A stretch of 64,000 bases of DNA. It comes from Microbacterium hominis. GTDB taxonomy: Bacteria; Actinomycetota; Actinomycetes; Actinomycetales; Microbacteriaceae. Location: the NCBI RefSeq assembly GCF_013282805.1, contig NZ_CP054038.1, positions 1,736,001 through 1,800,000 on the forward strand. Reading direction: 5' to 3'. Below the pieces are notes generated by a model. The model saw only the letters and a program-made list of their open reading frames with translations. It did not search any database and was not told where the DNA came from. This document shows, one piece after another, positions 36,078 to 44,675 of this stretch (its first letter is position 1; the number at the start of each line of letters is the position of its first letter). The position numbers and the translations under genes were made by a program.

Positions 36078-36640
36078 CGATCGACACGACCGCCGAGAAG
36101 GCAGCGACATTCCCCGATGCGCGCGGACGCGCGAAGGGCTATGCGAAGGAGCCCGTCGACACGTTCCTCGCGCGGGCGCGCGCGGCGTTCGAGCACGGCG
36201 ACGAGAGCCTCACGGCCGCGGATGTGCGCTCCGCGTCCTTCCCCCTCGTGCGCCGGGGCTACGCGATCGAGGCTGTGGACTCGGCGCTCGGACGGATCGA
36301 AGACGCCTTCGCCGCCCGGGAGCGCGAGGTCGCCGTCGCGTCCGGCCGGGCGCACGAGTGGGTCGGAGACACCCGCACGATGGCCCAGACCGTGCTCGAT
36401 CGACTGACCAGGCCCAAGCGGCAGCGCTTCGACCGGGTCGGAATGCTGCGCTACGGGTACCGCATCGACGAAGTGGATCTGGTCTCCGACAAGATCGCGC
36501 GATGGCTGGAGGCCGGCGAGCCGGTGACGGTAGAGCAGGTTCGCGCTGTCGCCTTCCGGATGCAGCGGTCCGGCTACCGTGAGACGCAGGTGGATGCCGT
36601 GCTCGACGCCGTCGTCGAAGTGATGCTCGCTGTCCGGTGA
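36074..36640 (+). CDS. Protein with four DivIVA-type repeats
   Basis: A 188-residue protein in which the motif Gly-Tyr-x4-Val-Asp occurs four times: residues 22-29, 62-69, 128-135 and 167-174. This is the core of the DivIVA N-terminal membrane-targeting domain (DivI1A-type repeat), but no long coiled coil follows. The repeats are separated by short charged helices. The ATG overlaps the cdsA stop, linking it to phospholipid synthesis in expression. DivIVA domains sense curved membrane and recruit growth or division proteins; a role at poles or septa is inference. Confidence 0.8.
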   Translation: MTIDTTAEKAATFPDARGRAKGYAKEPVDTFLARARAAFEHGDESLTAADVRSASFPLVRRGYAIEAVDSALGRIEDAFAAREREVAVASGRAHEWVGDTRTMAQTVLDRLTRPKRQRFDRVGMLRYGYRIDEVDLVSDKIARWLEAGEPVTVEQVRAVAFRMQRSGYRETQVDAVLDAVVEVMLAVR

Positions 36641-36691
36641 GGCACCCCGGCGTGCGATGCGCTCGAGCGCGCCGGTAGACTTTCGATCACT

Positions 36692-37432
36692 GTGACTTCC
36701 GGCAACGAGATCCTCCCCTCACGGCGCTCCCGTCGGCAGCAGGCTGCTCGTGCCTCCGTGCTTCCGACGCTCCGCGCGCGCGGTGTGCCGTCGTCGGGGC
36801 GAACCGCTGCGCCCGCGCCGCGCTGGTCGCGCCGGCGCGGGGTCCTCGGCGTCTTCGCCGCATTCGCGGCCGTCGGGTTCGTCGCCGCTTACGTCGTGCC
36901 CGTGGGTGCCGCCGTGACGCAGGCCGCGGCCGACGAGGTCGCCCCGGTGTCGCTCTATGCCCACTCACTCGGCGACGTGCAGAGCCGCTCGGTGGCGGCC
37001 GAGGCCGAGGAGGCGCCGATCGATCTCGGCCGTGATGGCTACTCCGTGGCCGCCAAGCCCACGCCGACCCCCGCTCCGGTGGTGGCATCGACCGGCGGGG
37101 GCTGGAGTCCTCCGTTCGTGACCCCCGACCCCGGCACCGCCCAGGCGATCGCCTACGACATGGTCGCAGCGCGGGGCTGGGGCGACGGTGAGTTCGCATG
37201 CCTCGTCGCACTGTGGAACAAGGAGTCCGGCTGGCGGGTGAACGCCTACAACCCGTCCAGCGGCGCGTACGGCATCCCGCAGTCGCTTCCCGGCAGCAAG
37301 ATGGCCAGCGCCGGTGCGGACTGGGAGACGAACCCCGCGACCCAGATCGCGTGGGGCCTCGGCTACATCCAGGGCCGCTACGGCGCCCCGTGCGGGGCAT
37401 GGGGGCATTCGCAGGCCCACGGCTGGTACTGA
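36692..37432 (+). CDS. Exported lysozyme-like (lytic transglycosylase fold) protein
   Basis: A 246-residue protein with a basic cytosolic start, a membrane segment or uncleaved signal (about 50-72) and an Ala/Pro/Thr-rich linker (about 75-135). A C-terminal goose-lysozyme-like domain follows, with Glu178 in CLVALWNKESGWRVNAYN and SGAYGIPQSLPGSKMASAG, the pattern of lytic transglycosylases and resuscitation-promoting-factor relatives. The end WGLGYIQGRYGAPCGAW and HGWY is common in actinobacterial members; Cys170 and the Cys near 235 may form a disulfide. TAGACT lies 10 nt before the GTG. Catalytic activity is likely but unproved. Confidence 0.85.
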   Translation: MTSGNEILPSRRSRRQQAARASVLPTLRARGVPSSGRTAAPAPRWSRRRGVLGVFAAFAAVGFVAAYVVPVGAAVTQAAADEVAPVSLYAHSLGDVQSRSVAAEAEEAPIDLGRDGYSVAAKPTPTPAPVVASTGGGWSPPFVTPDPGTAQAIAYDMVAARGWGDGEFACLVALWNKESGWRVNAYNPSSGAYGIPQSLPGSKMASAGADWETNPATQIAWGLGYIQGRYGAPCGAWGHSQAHGWY

Positions 37433-37435
37433 CCG

Positions 37436-37720
37436 ATGCCGAGGTCGAACCGGCGTCGGCCGGATGTCTCGGGGGCCGGCTCGTTCGAGCGGATGCTCGC
37501 CGGCTGGAAGCGCTCGGAGACCCGTCGAGGGTCGCAGTGGACGGTGCAGCCGGTATCCGCGGCGCAGGCGATCAAGGAGTACCGCTGCCCGGGCTGCGGC
37601 GGCGCGATCGCCGAGGGCGTCGCTCACGTGGTCGTCTGGCGTGCTGACGGCGTTCTGGGCGACCAGGCCGATCTGGCCGCGCGCCGTCATTGGCACACCC
37701 ACTGCTGGAGGATCGGCTGA
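37436..37720 (+). CDS. Small basic protein with a putative zinc site
   Basis: A 94-residue protein of unknown function. It has a basic N-terminal third (MPRSNRRRPD), a Trp-Lys segment around 24-36, and a possible zinc site: Cys51 and Cys54 in CPGCGG, then His85, His87, His89 and Cys90 in HWHTHCW. It starts 3 bp after the previous stop and is followed one base later by a hydrolase gene, so the three are likely cotranscribed. Nucleic-acid or protein binding would fit, but no function can be assigned. Confidence 0.75.
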   Translation: MPRSNRRRPDVSGAGSFERMLAGWKRSETRRGSQWTVQPVSAAQAIKEYRCPGCGGAIAEGVAHVVVWRADGVLGDQADLAARRHWHTHCWRIG

Positions 37721-37721
37721 C

Positions 37722-38450
37722 ATGGAGATTCGCGGACCGATGCAGCTGCCCGCCCGGCGGGAAGACATCGAACTGGAGACGCTGGACGGACTGACCCTCG
37801 TCGGCGAGATCGCCCTGCCGCTGGAGCGGATGCCGGTGGCCACGCTCGTCACCCTTCACCCCCTGCCGACGGCCGGCGGGTTCATGGACTCCCACATCCT
37901 GCGCAAGGCCGCAGGGCGCCTGCCCGCGCTCGCGGACCTCGCCGTGCTCCGCTTCAACACGCGGGGCACGACCTCGCCGCGCGGCACCAGTGAGGGAGCC
38001 TTCGACGGCGGACGGGCCGAGGCCTTCGACCTCGCCGCGGCCATGGACTTCGTGCGTGAGCGGGCTCTGCCGCGGCCGTGGCTGGTCGGCTGGTCGTTCG
38101 GCACCGAGCTGGCGCTGAAGTACGGGCGCGATCACGACATCGAGGGGATCATCCTGCTGTCGCCCCCGCTGCACCGGGCGACCGCTGAGGAGGTCGCGGC
38201 CTGGGCGGGCGACGGTCGCCGGGTGATCGTCCTCGTCCCCGAGTTCGACGACTACCTGCGCCCCGAGGCCGCAGCTGAGAGGTTCGCCGCCATCCCCGAA
38301 GCCGTGCTCATTCCCGTCGAGGGAGGCAAGCACCTGTGGGTGGGGGAGAATCAGACCCGCCGGGTGCTCACGGAGGTGGTCGCCGCCGTCAACCCCGACG
38401 CGCTCCCGCTTCCCACCGAATGGACCGGTCAGCCCGTCGCCGAGGCGTGA
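37722..38450 (+). CDS. Alpha/beta hydrolase
   Basis: A 242-residue alpha/beta hydrolase without a signal peptide. The nucleophile elbow is GWSFGTE with Ser125; the acid is Asp176 or Asp177 in PEFDDYLRPE and the base His204 in GGKHLWVG. VTLHPLPTAGGFMDSH supplies the oxyanion-hole region. FNTRGTTSPRGTSEG resembles the serine aminopeptidase/YpfH-like subfamily of small hydrolases. The substrate is unknown. It starts one base after the stop of the small zinc-site protein and converges with the permease gene 6 bp away. Confidence 0.88.
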   Translation: MEIRGPMQLPARREDIELETLDGLTLVGEIALPLERMPVATLVTLHPLPTAGGFMDSHILRKAAGRLPALADLAVLRFNTRGTTSPRGTSEGAFDGGRAEAFDLAAAMDFVRERALPRPWLVGWSFGTELALKYGRDHDIEGIILLSPPLHRATAEEVAAWAGDGRRVIVLVPEFDDYLRPEAAAERFAAIPEAVLIPVEGGKHLWVGENQTRRVLTEVVAAVNPDALPLPTEWTGQPVAEA

Positions 38451-38456
38451 GGGACG

Positions 38457-39527
38457 TCAGCGTTCGTTCTGCCGCGGGATGACAACCTGACGGTAGATGA
38501 TCAGGATGCTGGCCGCCACCGGGATGGCGATGAGCGCTCCCAGAAGGCCCAGCAGCGAACCGCCCGCGAGGGCGGCGATGACCACCACCGCGCCGGGCAC
38601 CGACACGGCGCGGCTCATGATGCGCGGCGAGATCACGTACGCCTCTATCTGCATGTACACGAGGTAGTAGATCGCGGCGATCAGGGCGGTCGTCGGCGAC
38701 CCGACCCCGGGGATGAGGCAGGTGAGCACGATGATGGTCGACCCGGTCAGGGTGCCGACGAGGGGAATCAGCGAGAAGAAGAAGGCGATGACCGCGAGCA
38801 CGGCGGGGAAGGGGGCGTCGATGATCGACAGGAAGATCGCGCTCAGGACGCCGTTGATGATGCCCAGGCTTCCCTGGCCCATGACGTAGTAGCCGACCGA
38901 GTCGGTGATCTGCTCGCCGAGATCGACGAACCGCTCCCGCTTCGACGCCGGCACGAGCTGATACACCGCGCGCTTGAGGCTCGGGGTCGATGCGGTGAAG
39001 TAGATCGTGAGGATCAGCACGATGAAGGCGCCGGCCAGACCCGCCAGCAGTGTGCCGGCCGCCACGATCAGCCCGCCGCCGACCTGGCTGCCCACCTCGC
39101 CGAGATCGAGCGAGTCGAACCAGTCCTGCACGTACGTGAAGACGTCGTCGACGCGCAGCAGCGGAAAGGTCTCGGTCATCCATGCCCGCAGCTCCGCCAC
39201 CGGGTCCCAGGTGCCGTCCTCGAGGAGCTCCTGCACCTGGGTGACGAGCTGGGTGACCTGGCCGACGATCACCGGCACGATCATCAGCACGATCCCCGTG
39301 AACGCGGCGAGGACCCCCAGGATCGTGACCAGCACCGCCGCCCACCGCGGCAGCCGGCGACGCTCGAGCCAGCCCACGATCGGGTCGAGGCCGAGGGAGA
39401 GGAACAGGGCGGTGCCGACGTAGAGCAGGATCGTGGAGAGCGTCTGGATGCTGCCGATGAGGAGAAGACCGAGGCCGACGCCCAGTGTGGCGACGAAAGC
39501 GACACGGAACGGATTGTGGATCTTCAC
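38457..39527 (-). CDS. AI-2E family (PerM/TqsA-like) membrane transporter
   Basis: A 356-residue protein with about eight membrane segments in the 2-3-3 arrangement of the AI-2E exporter family: two near 8-50, one near 60-85, then a soluble region (about 90-150) and further segments from 155. Family segments include FFFSLIPLVGTLTGSTIIVL and YYLVYMQIEAYVISPRIMSR. Members export autoinducer-2 or act as Na+/H+ antiporters; the substrate here is unknown. It starts at a GTG at 39527; a TATTCT box lies on the minus strand at 39574-39579. Confidence 0.92.
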   Translation of the reverse strand: MKIHNPFRVAFVATLGVGLGLLLIGSIQTLSTILLYVGTALFLSLGLDPIVGWLERRRLPRWAAVLVTILGVLAAFTGIVLMIVPVIVGQVTQLVTQVQELLEDGTWDPVAELRAWMTETFPLLRVDDVFTYVQDWFDSLDLGEVGSQVGGGLIVAAGTLLAGLAGAFIVLILTIYFTASTPSLKRAVYQLVPASKRERFVDLGEQITDSVGYYVMGQGSLGIINGVLSAIFLSIIDAPFPAVLAVIAFFFSLIPLVGTLTGSTIIVLTCLIPGVGSPTTALIAAIYYLVYMQIEAYVISPRIMSRAVSVPGAVVVIAALAGGSLLGLLGALIAIPVAASILIIYRQVVIPRQNER

Positions 39528-39702
39528 GCGGTCCCGGCCTTCCCTCGGCTCGGCGGCCGACGTCCTCCTCGTCAGAATACGCGCGAGGGGGCTCGACTCC
39601 CGGCAATGGCGCCTCCCACGGCGCTTTCAGGTCGACACCGCTACTCTGAAATGTCGAATCAACGGCCAGCCGCGCCCGTGGCAGGCCGGGAAGGTGTTCC
39701 GA

Positions 39703-41556
39703 GTGCGTTTCGTGTGGGCCGTCGTGGCGTTCGTCATCGCCACCGTGATGATCGGGGCGGGGATCGCCCAGCGAACGGTCTTCCAGGGCCCCAAGACCGC
39801 GTCCACGCAGATCCAGACGTCCGGTGAGGCGCCGTATCTGCTGATCGAGGGCGAGGTGCTGGGCCAGCTTCCGGGCACGCAGACACTGCGTGCCCACGCG
39901 GAGGGGGACATCTTCGCGGCGTTCGGCCGCACCGCCGACATGGAGGCGTGGCTGTCGGACACCACCTACGACTACGTGACCCTCGAAGACGACGGGACCA
40001 TGTCGACGACGGCGGTCGAGCCGGAGGAGACAGGTGCCGAGGGCGAGGCGGCGACCGAGGGCGAGGCGGCCACCGATGAGGCGGCAACCACCCCCGACAC
40101 CGCTCCCGCCGAGGATGTCCCCGCGCGGAGCCCCGTCGGCTCCGACCTGTGGCTCGACGAGTTCCAGCAGACCGATGTGCTCATCGCACCGCTGCAGGTG
40201 CCGGAAGGCATGTCGGTGCTCGTGGCGACCGACGGGACCGCGTCGGCGCCGTCCGAGGTCGCCGTGTCGTGGCCGCTGGAGACCTCGACCCCGTGGGCCG
40301 GGCCGCTGATCGTGGGCGGCGGCATCGTGATGGCGGTCGGCGTCTTCCTGTACATCCTCGCGATCCGCCACGCGCGCCGCGCCCGCGGCCCGCGCCGCAA
40401 GGGCCTGCCCCTCCCGATCACCGAGCCGATCGACCTGTCGATCGACTCGCCGGAGAAGGGTGTGATCAGCTCGACATCGACGACCCGACGTGCCGTGTCG
40501 ACCGGCCGCCGCGCGTTCGCGGCCGTTCCGGTGGTGGCCGTGTCCGCGCTCCTTTTCACCGGGTGCGCCGCCGACGCCTGGCCGCAGCTGGCCGCCACCT
40601 CCACCCCGACGCCCACCGCGACGGTGGTGGCCCCCGAGGGGCAGCAGGCTCCCGCGGTCACCAAGGCGCAGACCGAGCGCATCCTGTCGCGGATCGCTGC
40701 CACGGTCGCCGAGGCGGACGAAGCGCGTGACCCGGCGTTGGCGGCCACGCGACTGGACGGCGCCATGCTCGCGGCGCGCGAGACGAACTACACCCTGCGG
40801 GGCGCGATCGCGGACTACCGCACTCCGGCGCCGATCGTCGGCAAGCCGCTGTCGATCATCCTGCCGCAGGCCTACGACGAGTGGCCGCGATCGGTGATGG
40901 CGGTCGTCGACGACGAGGAGTCGAAGACCTCGAGCATCATGCAGCTGACGCAGGCGGACCCCTGGTCGGACTACAAGCTGTCGTACCAGGCAAGCCTCGA
41001 GGCATCCACTCTCATGCCCGACCTCGCACCGACCTACATCGGGGCGAACCAGGTTCCGCCGGACTCGTCGTTCATGATCCTCCCTCCCGGGGAGGTCGCC
41101 GCCGCGTACGCCGACGTCATCAACAACGGCGAGAGCAGCGAGTACTACAGCCTCTTCGAGGTCGAGGGGGATGCCTTCCGCGAGGCCATCGCGGCCGACC
41201 GCGCACGACGCCTCGAAGCGTTCAACGAGACGGCGAAGGGAACGGGAAGCCTCACGTTCTCGGCCGCGCCCGGCGCCTTCGACCCCTTCGCGCTCGCGAC
41301 GCTCGAGAGCGGTGCGATCGTGGCGGTGAGCCTGAGCGAGGCCGACACCGCCGTGCCGACCAACGAGGACGCCCTGATCAAGCTGACGGACAGCCCGACG
41401 GTCAAGGCCCTCGCCGGTGCGGAAGAATCGTCGACGGGGTTCACCACGACCTTCAGCGATCAGCTGTTCTTCTACGTTCCCGGTCAGGGATCTTCGGAGA
41501 AGATCCGCCTGCTGGGTTACGCCTCAGACATCCTCGACGCCAAGGAGATCCCGTGA
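39703..41556 (+). CDS. Two-part membrane protein with an internal lipobox-like signal
   Basis: A 617-residue protein of unknown function. Part one (1-225) has an N-terminal membrane anchor (MRFVWAVVAFVIATVMIGAGI), an extracellular domain with an acidic Ala/Thr-rich linker, and a second membrane segment (about 200-222). After a basic cytosolic loop comes a third hydrophobic stretch ending LLFTGC with Cys288, exactly like a lipoprotein signal and lipobox, and then a 330-residue extracytoplasmic region starting with a Thr/Pro linker. It looks like a membrane protein joined to a former lipoprotein. The GTG at 39703 is chosen because GGGAAGG lies 8 nt upstream; a TACTCT box is at 39642-39647. Confidence 0.75.
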   Translation: MRFVWAVVAFVIATVMIGAGIAQRTVFQGPKTASTQIQTSGEAPYLLIEGEVLGQLPGTQTLRAHAEGDIFAAFGRTADMEAWLSDTTYDYVTLEDDGTMSTTAVEPEETGAEGEAATEGEAATDEAATTPDTAPAEDVPARSPVGSDLWLDEFQQTDVLIAPLQVPEGMSVLVATDGTASAPSEVAVSWPLETSTPWAGPLIVGGGIVMAVGVFLYILAIRHARRARGPRRKGLPLPITEPIDLSIDSPEKGVISSTSTTRRAVSTGRRAFAAVPVVAVSALLFTGCAADAWPQLAATSTPTPTATVVAPEGQQAPAVTKAQTERILSRIAATVAEADEARDPALAATRLDGAMLAARETNYTLRGAIADYRTPAPIVGKPLSIILPQAYDEWPRSVMAVVDDEESKTSSIMQLTQADPWSDYKLSYQASLEASTLMPDLAPTYIGANQVPPDSSFMILPPGEVAAAYADVINNGESSEYYSLFEVEGDAFREAIAADRARRLEAFNETAKGTGSLTFSAAPGAFDPFALATLESGAIVAVSLSEADTAVPTNEDALIKLTDSPTVKALAGAEESSTGFTTTFSDQLFFYVPGQGSSEKIRLLGYASDILDAKEIP

Positions 41557-42488
41557 CCGATGCCGCTCCCGCCGCCCTGCGCGGCGCTGTCGACCTCTCC
41601 GCGCTGCGCAATCGTCCGGAGCCGGCCGCGGCGGGCGGTGCGCCGACCGCGGGGGCGGTGCCCTCGCTGGTGATGGATGTCACCGACGAGACCTTCCCCC
41701 AGGCGATGGAGCTCTCGCGCACGGTCCCGGTGGTCATCGACCTGTGGGCGGAGTGGTGCGCACCCTGCAAGCAGCTCAGCCCGGCGCTGGAGCGCGTGGT
41801 CACCGAGCTCGGCGGTCGGATCGTGCTGGCGAAGGTCGACGTCGACGCCAACCCCCAGATCGCTCAGGCCTTCCGCGCGCAGTCGATCCCGATGGTCGTC
41901 GGACTCATCGCCGGTCAGCCGGTGCCGCTGTTCACCGGCGCCGTGCCCGAGGAGCAGGTGCGCGAGGTGTTCGCGCAGCTGCTTCAGCTCGCCGCCCAGC
42001 ACGGCGTCACCGGGTCGGTGTCGGTCGCCGACGGCGAGGCGCCCGAACAGGCGGGCCAGCCCGAGGAACCGCCGCTTCCGCCCCTGCACGCCGAGGCCTA
42101 TGCCGCGATCGAGGCGGGGGACTACCCCCGCGCGATCGCCGCGTACGAGAAGGCACTCGCCGAGAACCCGCGCGATGCCGATGCGCGCGCCGGTCTCGGC
42201 CAGGTGCGGCTGCTCGACCGCGTCAGCGGCGCGAACCTGCAGGCGGCCCGGGATGCCGCGGCTGCGGCCCCTCACGACGTCGCGGCCCAGTTCCTCGTCG
42301 CCGACCTCGATGTGTCGGGCGGGCATGTCGACGACGCCTTCGCGCGTCTTCTCGACCTGTTCGCCGCCCTCCCGGGGGATCAGCGCGGTCCGGTGCGCGA
42401 GCGGCTCATCGAGCTGTTCGGCCTCGTCGGCGATGCCGACCCGCGGGTCGCCCAGGCCCGCGCGCGCCTGGCTGCTCTCCTGTTCTGA
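41553..42488 (+). CDS. Thioredoxin-domain protein with TPR-like tail (CnoX/YbbN type)
   Basis: A 311-residue cytosolic protein. The thioredoxin domain (about 40-150) has the active-site Cys69-Ala-Pro-Cys72 in DLWAEWCAPCKQLSP and the cis-Pro segment SIPMVVGLIAG. From about 185 a tetratricopeptide-like helical region follows (AYAAIEAGDYPRAIAAYEKALAENPRD). This matches YbbN/CnoX, a holdase that protects proteins from oxidation and delivers them to GroEL or DnaK in E. coli. The GTG overlaps the stop of the preceding membrane gene by 4 nt. With an intact CxxC it may also have redox activity. Confidence 0.92.
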   Translation: MTDAAPAALRGAVDLSALRNRPEPAAAGGAPTAGAVPSLVMDVTDETFPQAMELSRTVPVVIDLWAEWCAPCKQLSPALERVVTELGGRIVLAKVDVDANPQIAQAFRAQSIPMVVGLIAGQPVPLFTGAVPEEQVREVFAQLLQLAAQHGVTGSVSVADGEAPEQAGQPEEPPLPPLHAEAYAAIEAGDYPRAIAAYEKALAENPRDADARAGLGQVRLLDRVSGANLQAARDAAAAAPHDVAAQFLVADLDVSGGHVDDAFARLLDLFAALPGDQRGPVRERLIELFGLVGDADPRVAQARARLAALLF

Positions 42489-42506
42489 CGGCGCGGGCGC
42501 CCGCCC

Positions 42507-44675
42507 TCAGCCCTGGGTGGGCGACGGGATGTGCGCGTGGCGGTCGTGCTTGAGCCACAGCACGCCCAGCGGCGGAAGCACCATCTTGGCGCGGTGGTCT
42601 CCGTCGGCGTGGACGATGCCGAGATTCCCGACCCCCGAGCCGCCGCGATCGGCCGCATCGGAATTGAGGATCTCCCGCCAGACCCCGGTCTCGGGGAGGT
42701 CGATCTCGTAGTCGTAGATGGGGACGCCGGAGAAGTTGCACAGCACGGCGACGGTGTTTCCGTGCCAGTCGCGGCGGGCGAAGGCGATCACGTTGGGGTT
42801 CCACGAGGGGCCGCCCAGTCGTGTGAACGCCGATCCGTCGGCATCCCGTGACCACAGTGCCGACTCTTCGCGGTAGACGCGGTTGAGGTCGCCGACGAAC
42901 TCCTGCAGCTGACGGTGGGACGGCTGGTCGAGGATCCACCAGTCGAGTCCGCGGCCCTCGGACCACTCCGAGAGCTGCCCGAACTCCTGACCCATGAACA
43001 GCAGCTGCTTGCCGGGGTGACCCCACATGTAGGCCAGGAACGCGCGCATGTTCGCGAGCTTCTGCCAGTGGTCACCGGGCATGCGCCCGAAGAGGCTTCC
43101 CTTGCCGTGCACGACCTCGTCGTGGCTGATGGGGAGGATGAAGTTCTCGCTGAACGCGTAGACGAAGGAGAACGACAGCTCTCCCTCGTGGTGGGAGCGG
43201 TACATCGGGTCGCGCGCGATGTACTGCAGGGAGTCGTTCATCCACCCCATGTTCCACTTGAAGCCGAAGCCGAGTCCGGCCTGGTTGGTGGGGGCGGTGA
43301 CGCCGGGGAAGCTCGTCGACTCCTCGGCGATGATCGCGATTCCGGGATACCGCTTGTAGGCGGTCGCGTTGACCTCCTGCAGGAACGCGATCGCCTCGAG
43401 GTTCTCGCGGCCGCCGTGGATGTTGGGCACCCAGTCCCCGTCCTCGCGGGAGTAGTCGAGGTAGAGCATCGAGGCCACCGCATCCACCCTGAGGCCGTCG
43501 ACGTGGAATTCCTCGAGCCAGAACAGCGCGTTGGCGACGAGGAAATTGCGCACCTCGCGCCGGCCGTAGTCGAAGATGAGCGTGCCCCAGTCGCGGTGCT
43601 CCCCGCGCCGGGGGTCGGAGTGCTCGTACAACGGCTCGCCGTCGAAGCGCGCGAGCGCGAACGCGTCCTTCGGGAAGTGCCCGGGCACCCAGTCCATGAT
43701 CACGCCGATGCCGGCCTGGTGGAGCCGGTCGATGAGGTAGCGCAGGTCGTCCGGGCTGCCGAACCGGCTGGTCGGCGCGAAGTACCCGGTGACCTGGTAT
43801 CCCCACGAGCCGCCGAAGGGGTGCTCGGCCAGCGGCAGGAACTCCACGTGGGTGAAGCCGAGCCGGTCGACATGCTCGATCAGCTCATCGGCGGCGTCCC
43901 GATAGGACAGCCCCGGACGCCAGGAACCGAGGTGCACCTCGTAGATCGACATCGGCTGGGACACCGCAGCCGACTTCGCGCGGCGCTCCATCCACTCGTG
44001 GTCTGCCCACCCGTGCCAGCTCTCGGTGACCACCGAGCCGGTGGCCGGGGGAACCTCGGCGGCGCCGGCCATCGGGTCTGCCTTCACCACCCAGCCGTTG
44101 CCCCGGGTGCGGATCTCGAACTTGTAGACCGCGCCGGCCCGCACGCCCGGGATGAAGAGCTCCCAGATGCCGCTCGAGCCCATCGAGCGCATCGCGTGGC
44201 CCTGGCCGTCCCAGGAGTTGAAGTCGCCGACCACGCGCACGGCGCGGGCGTGCGGCGCCCACACGGTGAACGCAGTGCCCACCGCGCCGTCGTGCTCTCG
44301 CACATGCGCGCCGAGCACCTTCCAGAGCTGCTCGTGGCGCCCCTCCGCGACGAGGTGGAGGTCGAGCTCCCCGAGGAGGGGCGGGTGCCGGTAGGGGTCA
44401 TCGACGACGAAGTCGGGCCCGTGCTCGTACGTGGTGGCGATCTCGTAGCGGCCGCGTTCGCCGGCCTTCACCCCCGCCCACACGCCGGCGCGCAGGTGGG
44501 AGAGGGGCACACGCGTACCGTCGGCGAAGACGGCCGTCACCGACGCCGCGAGCGGGCGTCGTGCGCGCACGATCCAGCCCGCCGTGCCGTCGCCGGCCGG
44601 ATGGATGCCGAGCACGGCGTGCGGGTCGTGATGCGTGCCGGCTCCGACGGCATCGAGGATCTCGTCGGAGGTCAT
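42507..44675 (-). CDS. glgB: 1,4-alpha-glucan branching enzyme GlgB
   Basis: GlgB moves chain ends to make alpha-1,6 branches in glycogen. The 722-residue protein has an N-terminal carbohydrate-binding module and CBM48 (TAFTVWAPHARAVRVVGDFNSWDG), then a GH13 barrel with SWGYQVTGYFAPTSRFG, the nucleophile in DGLRVDAVASMLYLDYSR, the acid Glu in AIIAEESTSFPGVT and ILPISHDEVVHGKGSL. The ATG at 44675 overlaps the glgE stop, so glgE-glgB form an operon. The same pairing acts in the GlgE pathway of mycobacteria, where GlgB branches the glucan that GlgE extends. Confidence 0.97.
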   Translation of the reverse strand: MTSDEILDAVGAGTHHDPHAVLGIHPAGDGTAGWIVRARRPLAASVTAVFADGTRVPLSHLRAGVWAGVKAGERGRYEIATTYEHGPDFVVDDPYRHPPLLGELDLHLVAEGRHEQLWKVLGAHVREHDGAVGTAFTVWAPHARAVRVVGDFNSWDGQGHAMRSMGSSGIWELFIPGVRAGAVYKFEIRTRGNGWVVKADPMAGAAEVPPATGSVVTESWHGWADHEWMERRAKSAAVSQPMSIYEVHLGSWRPGLSYRDAADELIEHVDRLGFTHVEFLPLAEHPFGGSWGYQVTGYFAPTSRFGSPDDLRYLIDRLHQAGIGVIMDWVPGHFPKDAFALARFDGEPLYEHSDPRRGEHRDWGTLIFDYGRREVRNFLVANALFWLEEFHVDGLRVDAVASMLYLDYSREDGDWVPNIHGGRENLEAIAFLQEVNATAYKRYPGIAIIAEESTSFPGVTAPTNQAGLGFGFKWNMGWMNDSLQYIARDPMYRSHHEGELSFSFVYAFSENFILPISHDEVVHGKGSLFGRMPGDHWQKLANMRAFLAYMWGHPGKQLLFMGQEFGQLSEWSEGRGLDWWILDQPSHRQLQEFVGDLNRVYREESALWSRDADGSAFTRLGGPSWNPNVIAFARRDWHGNTVAVLCNFSGVPIYDYEIDLPETGVWREILNSDAADRGGSGVGNLGIVHADGDHRAKMVLPPLGVLWLKHDRHAHIPSPTQG

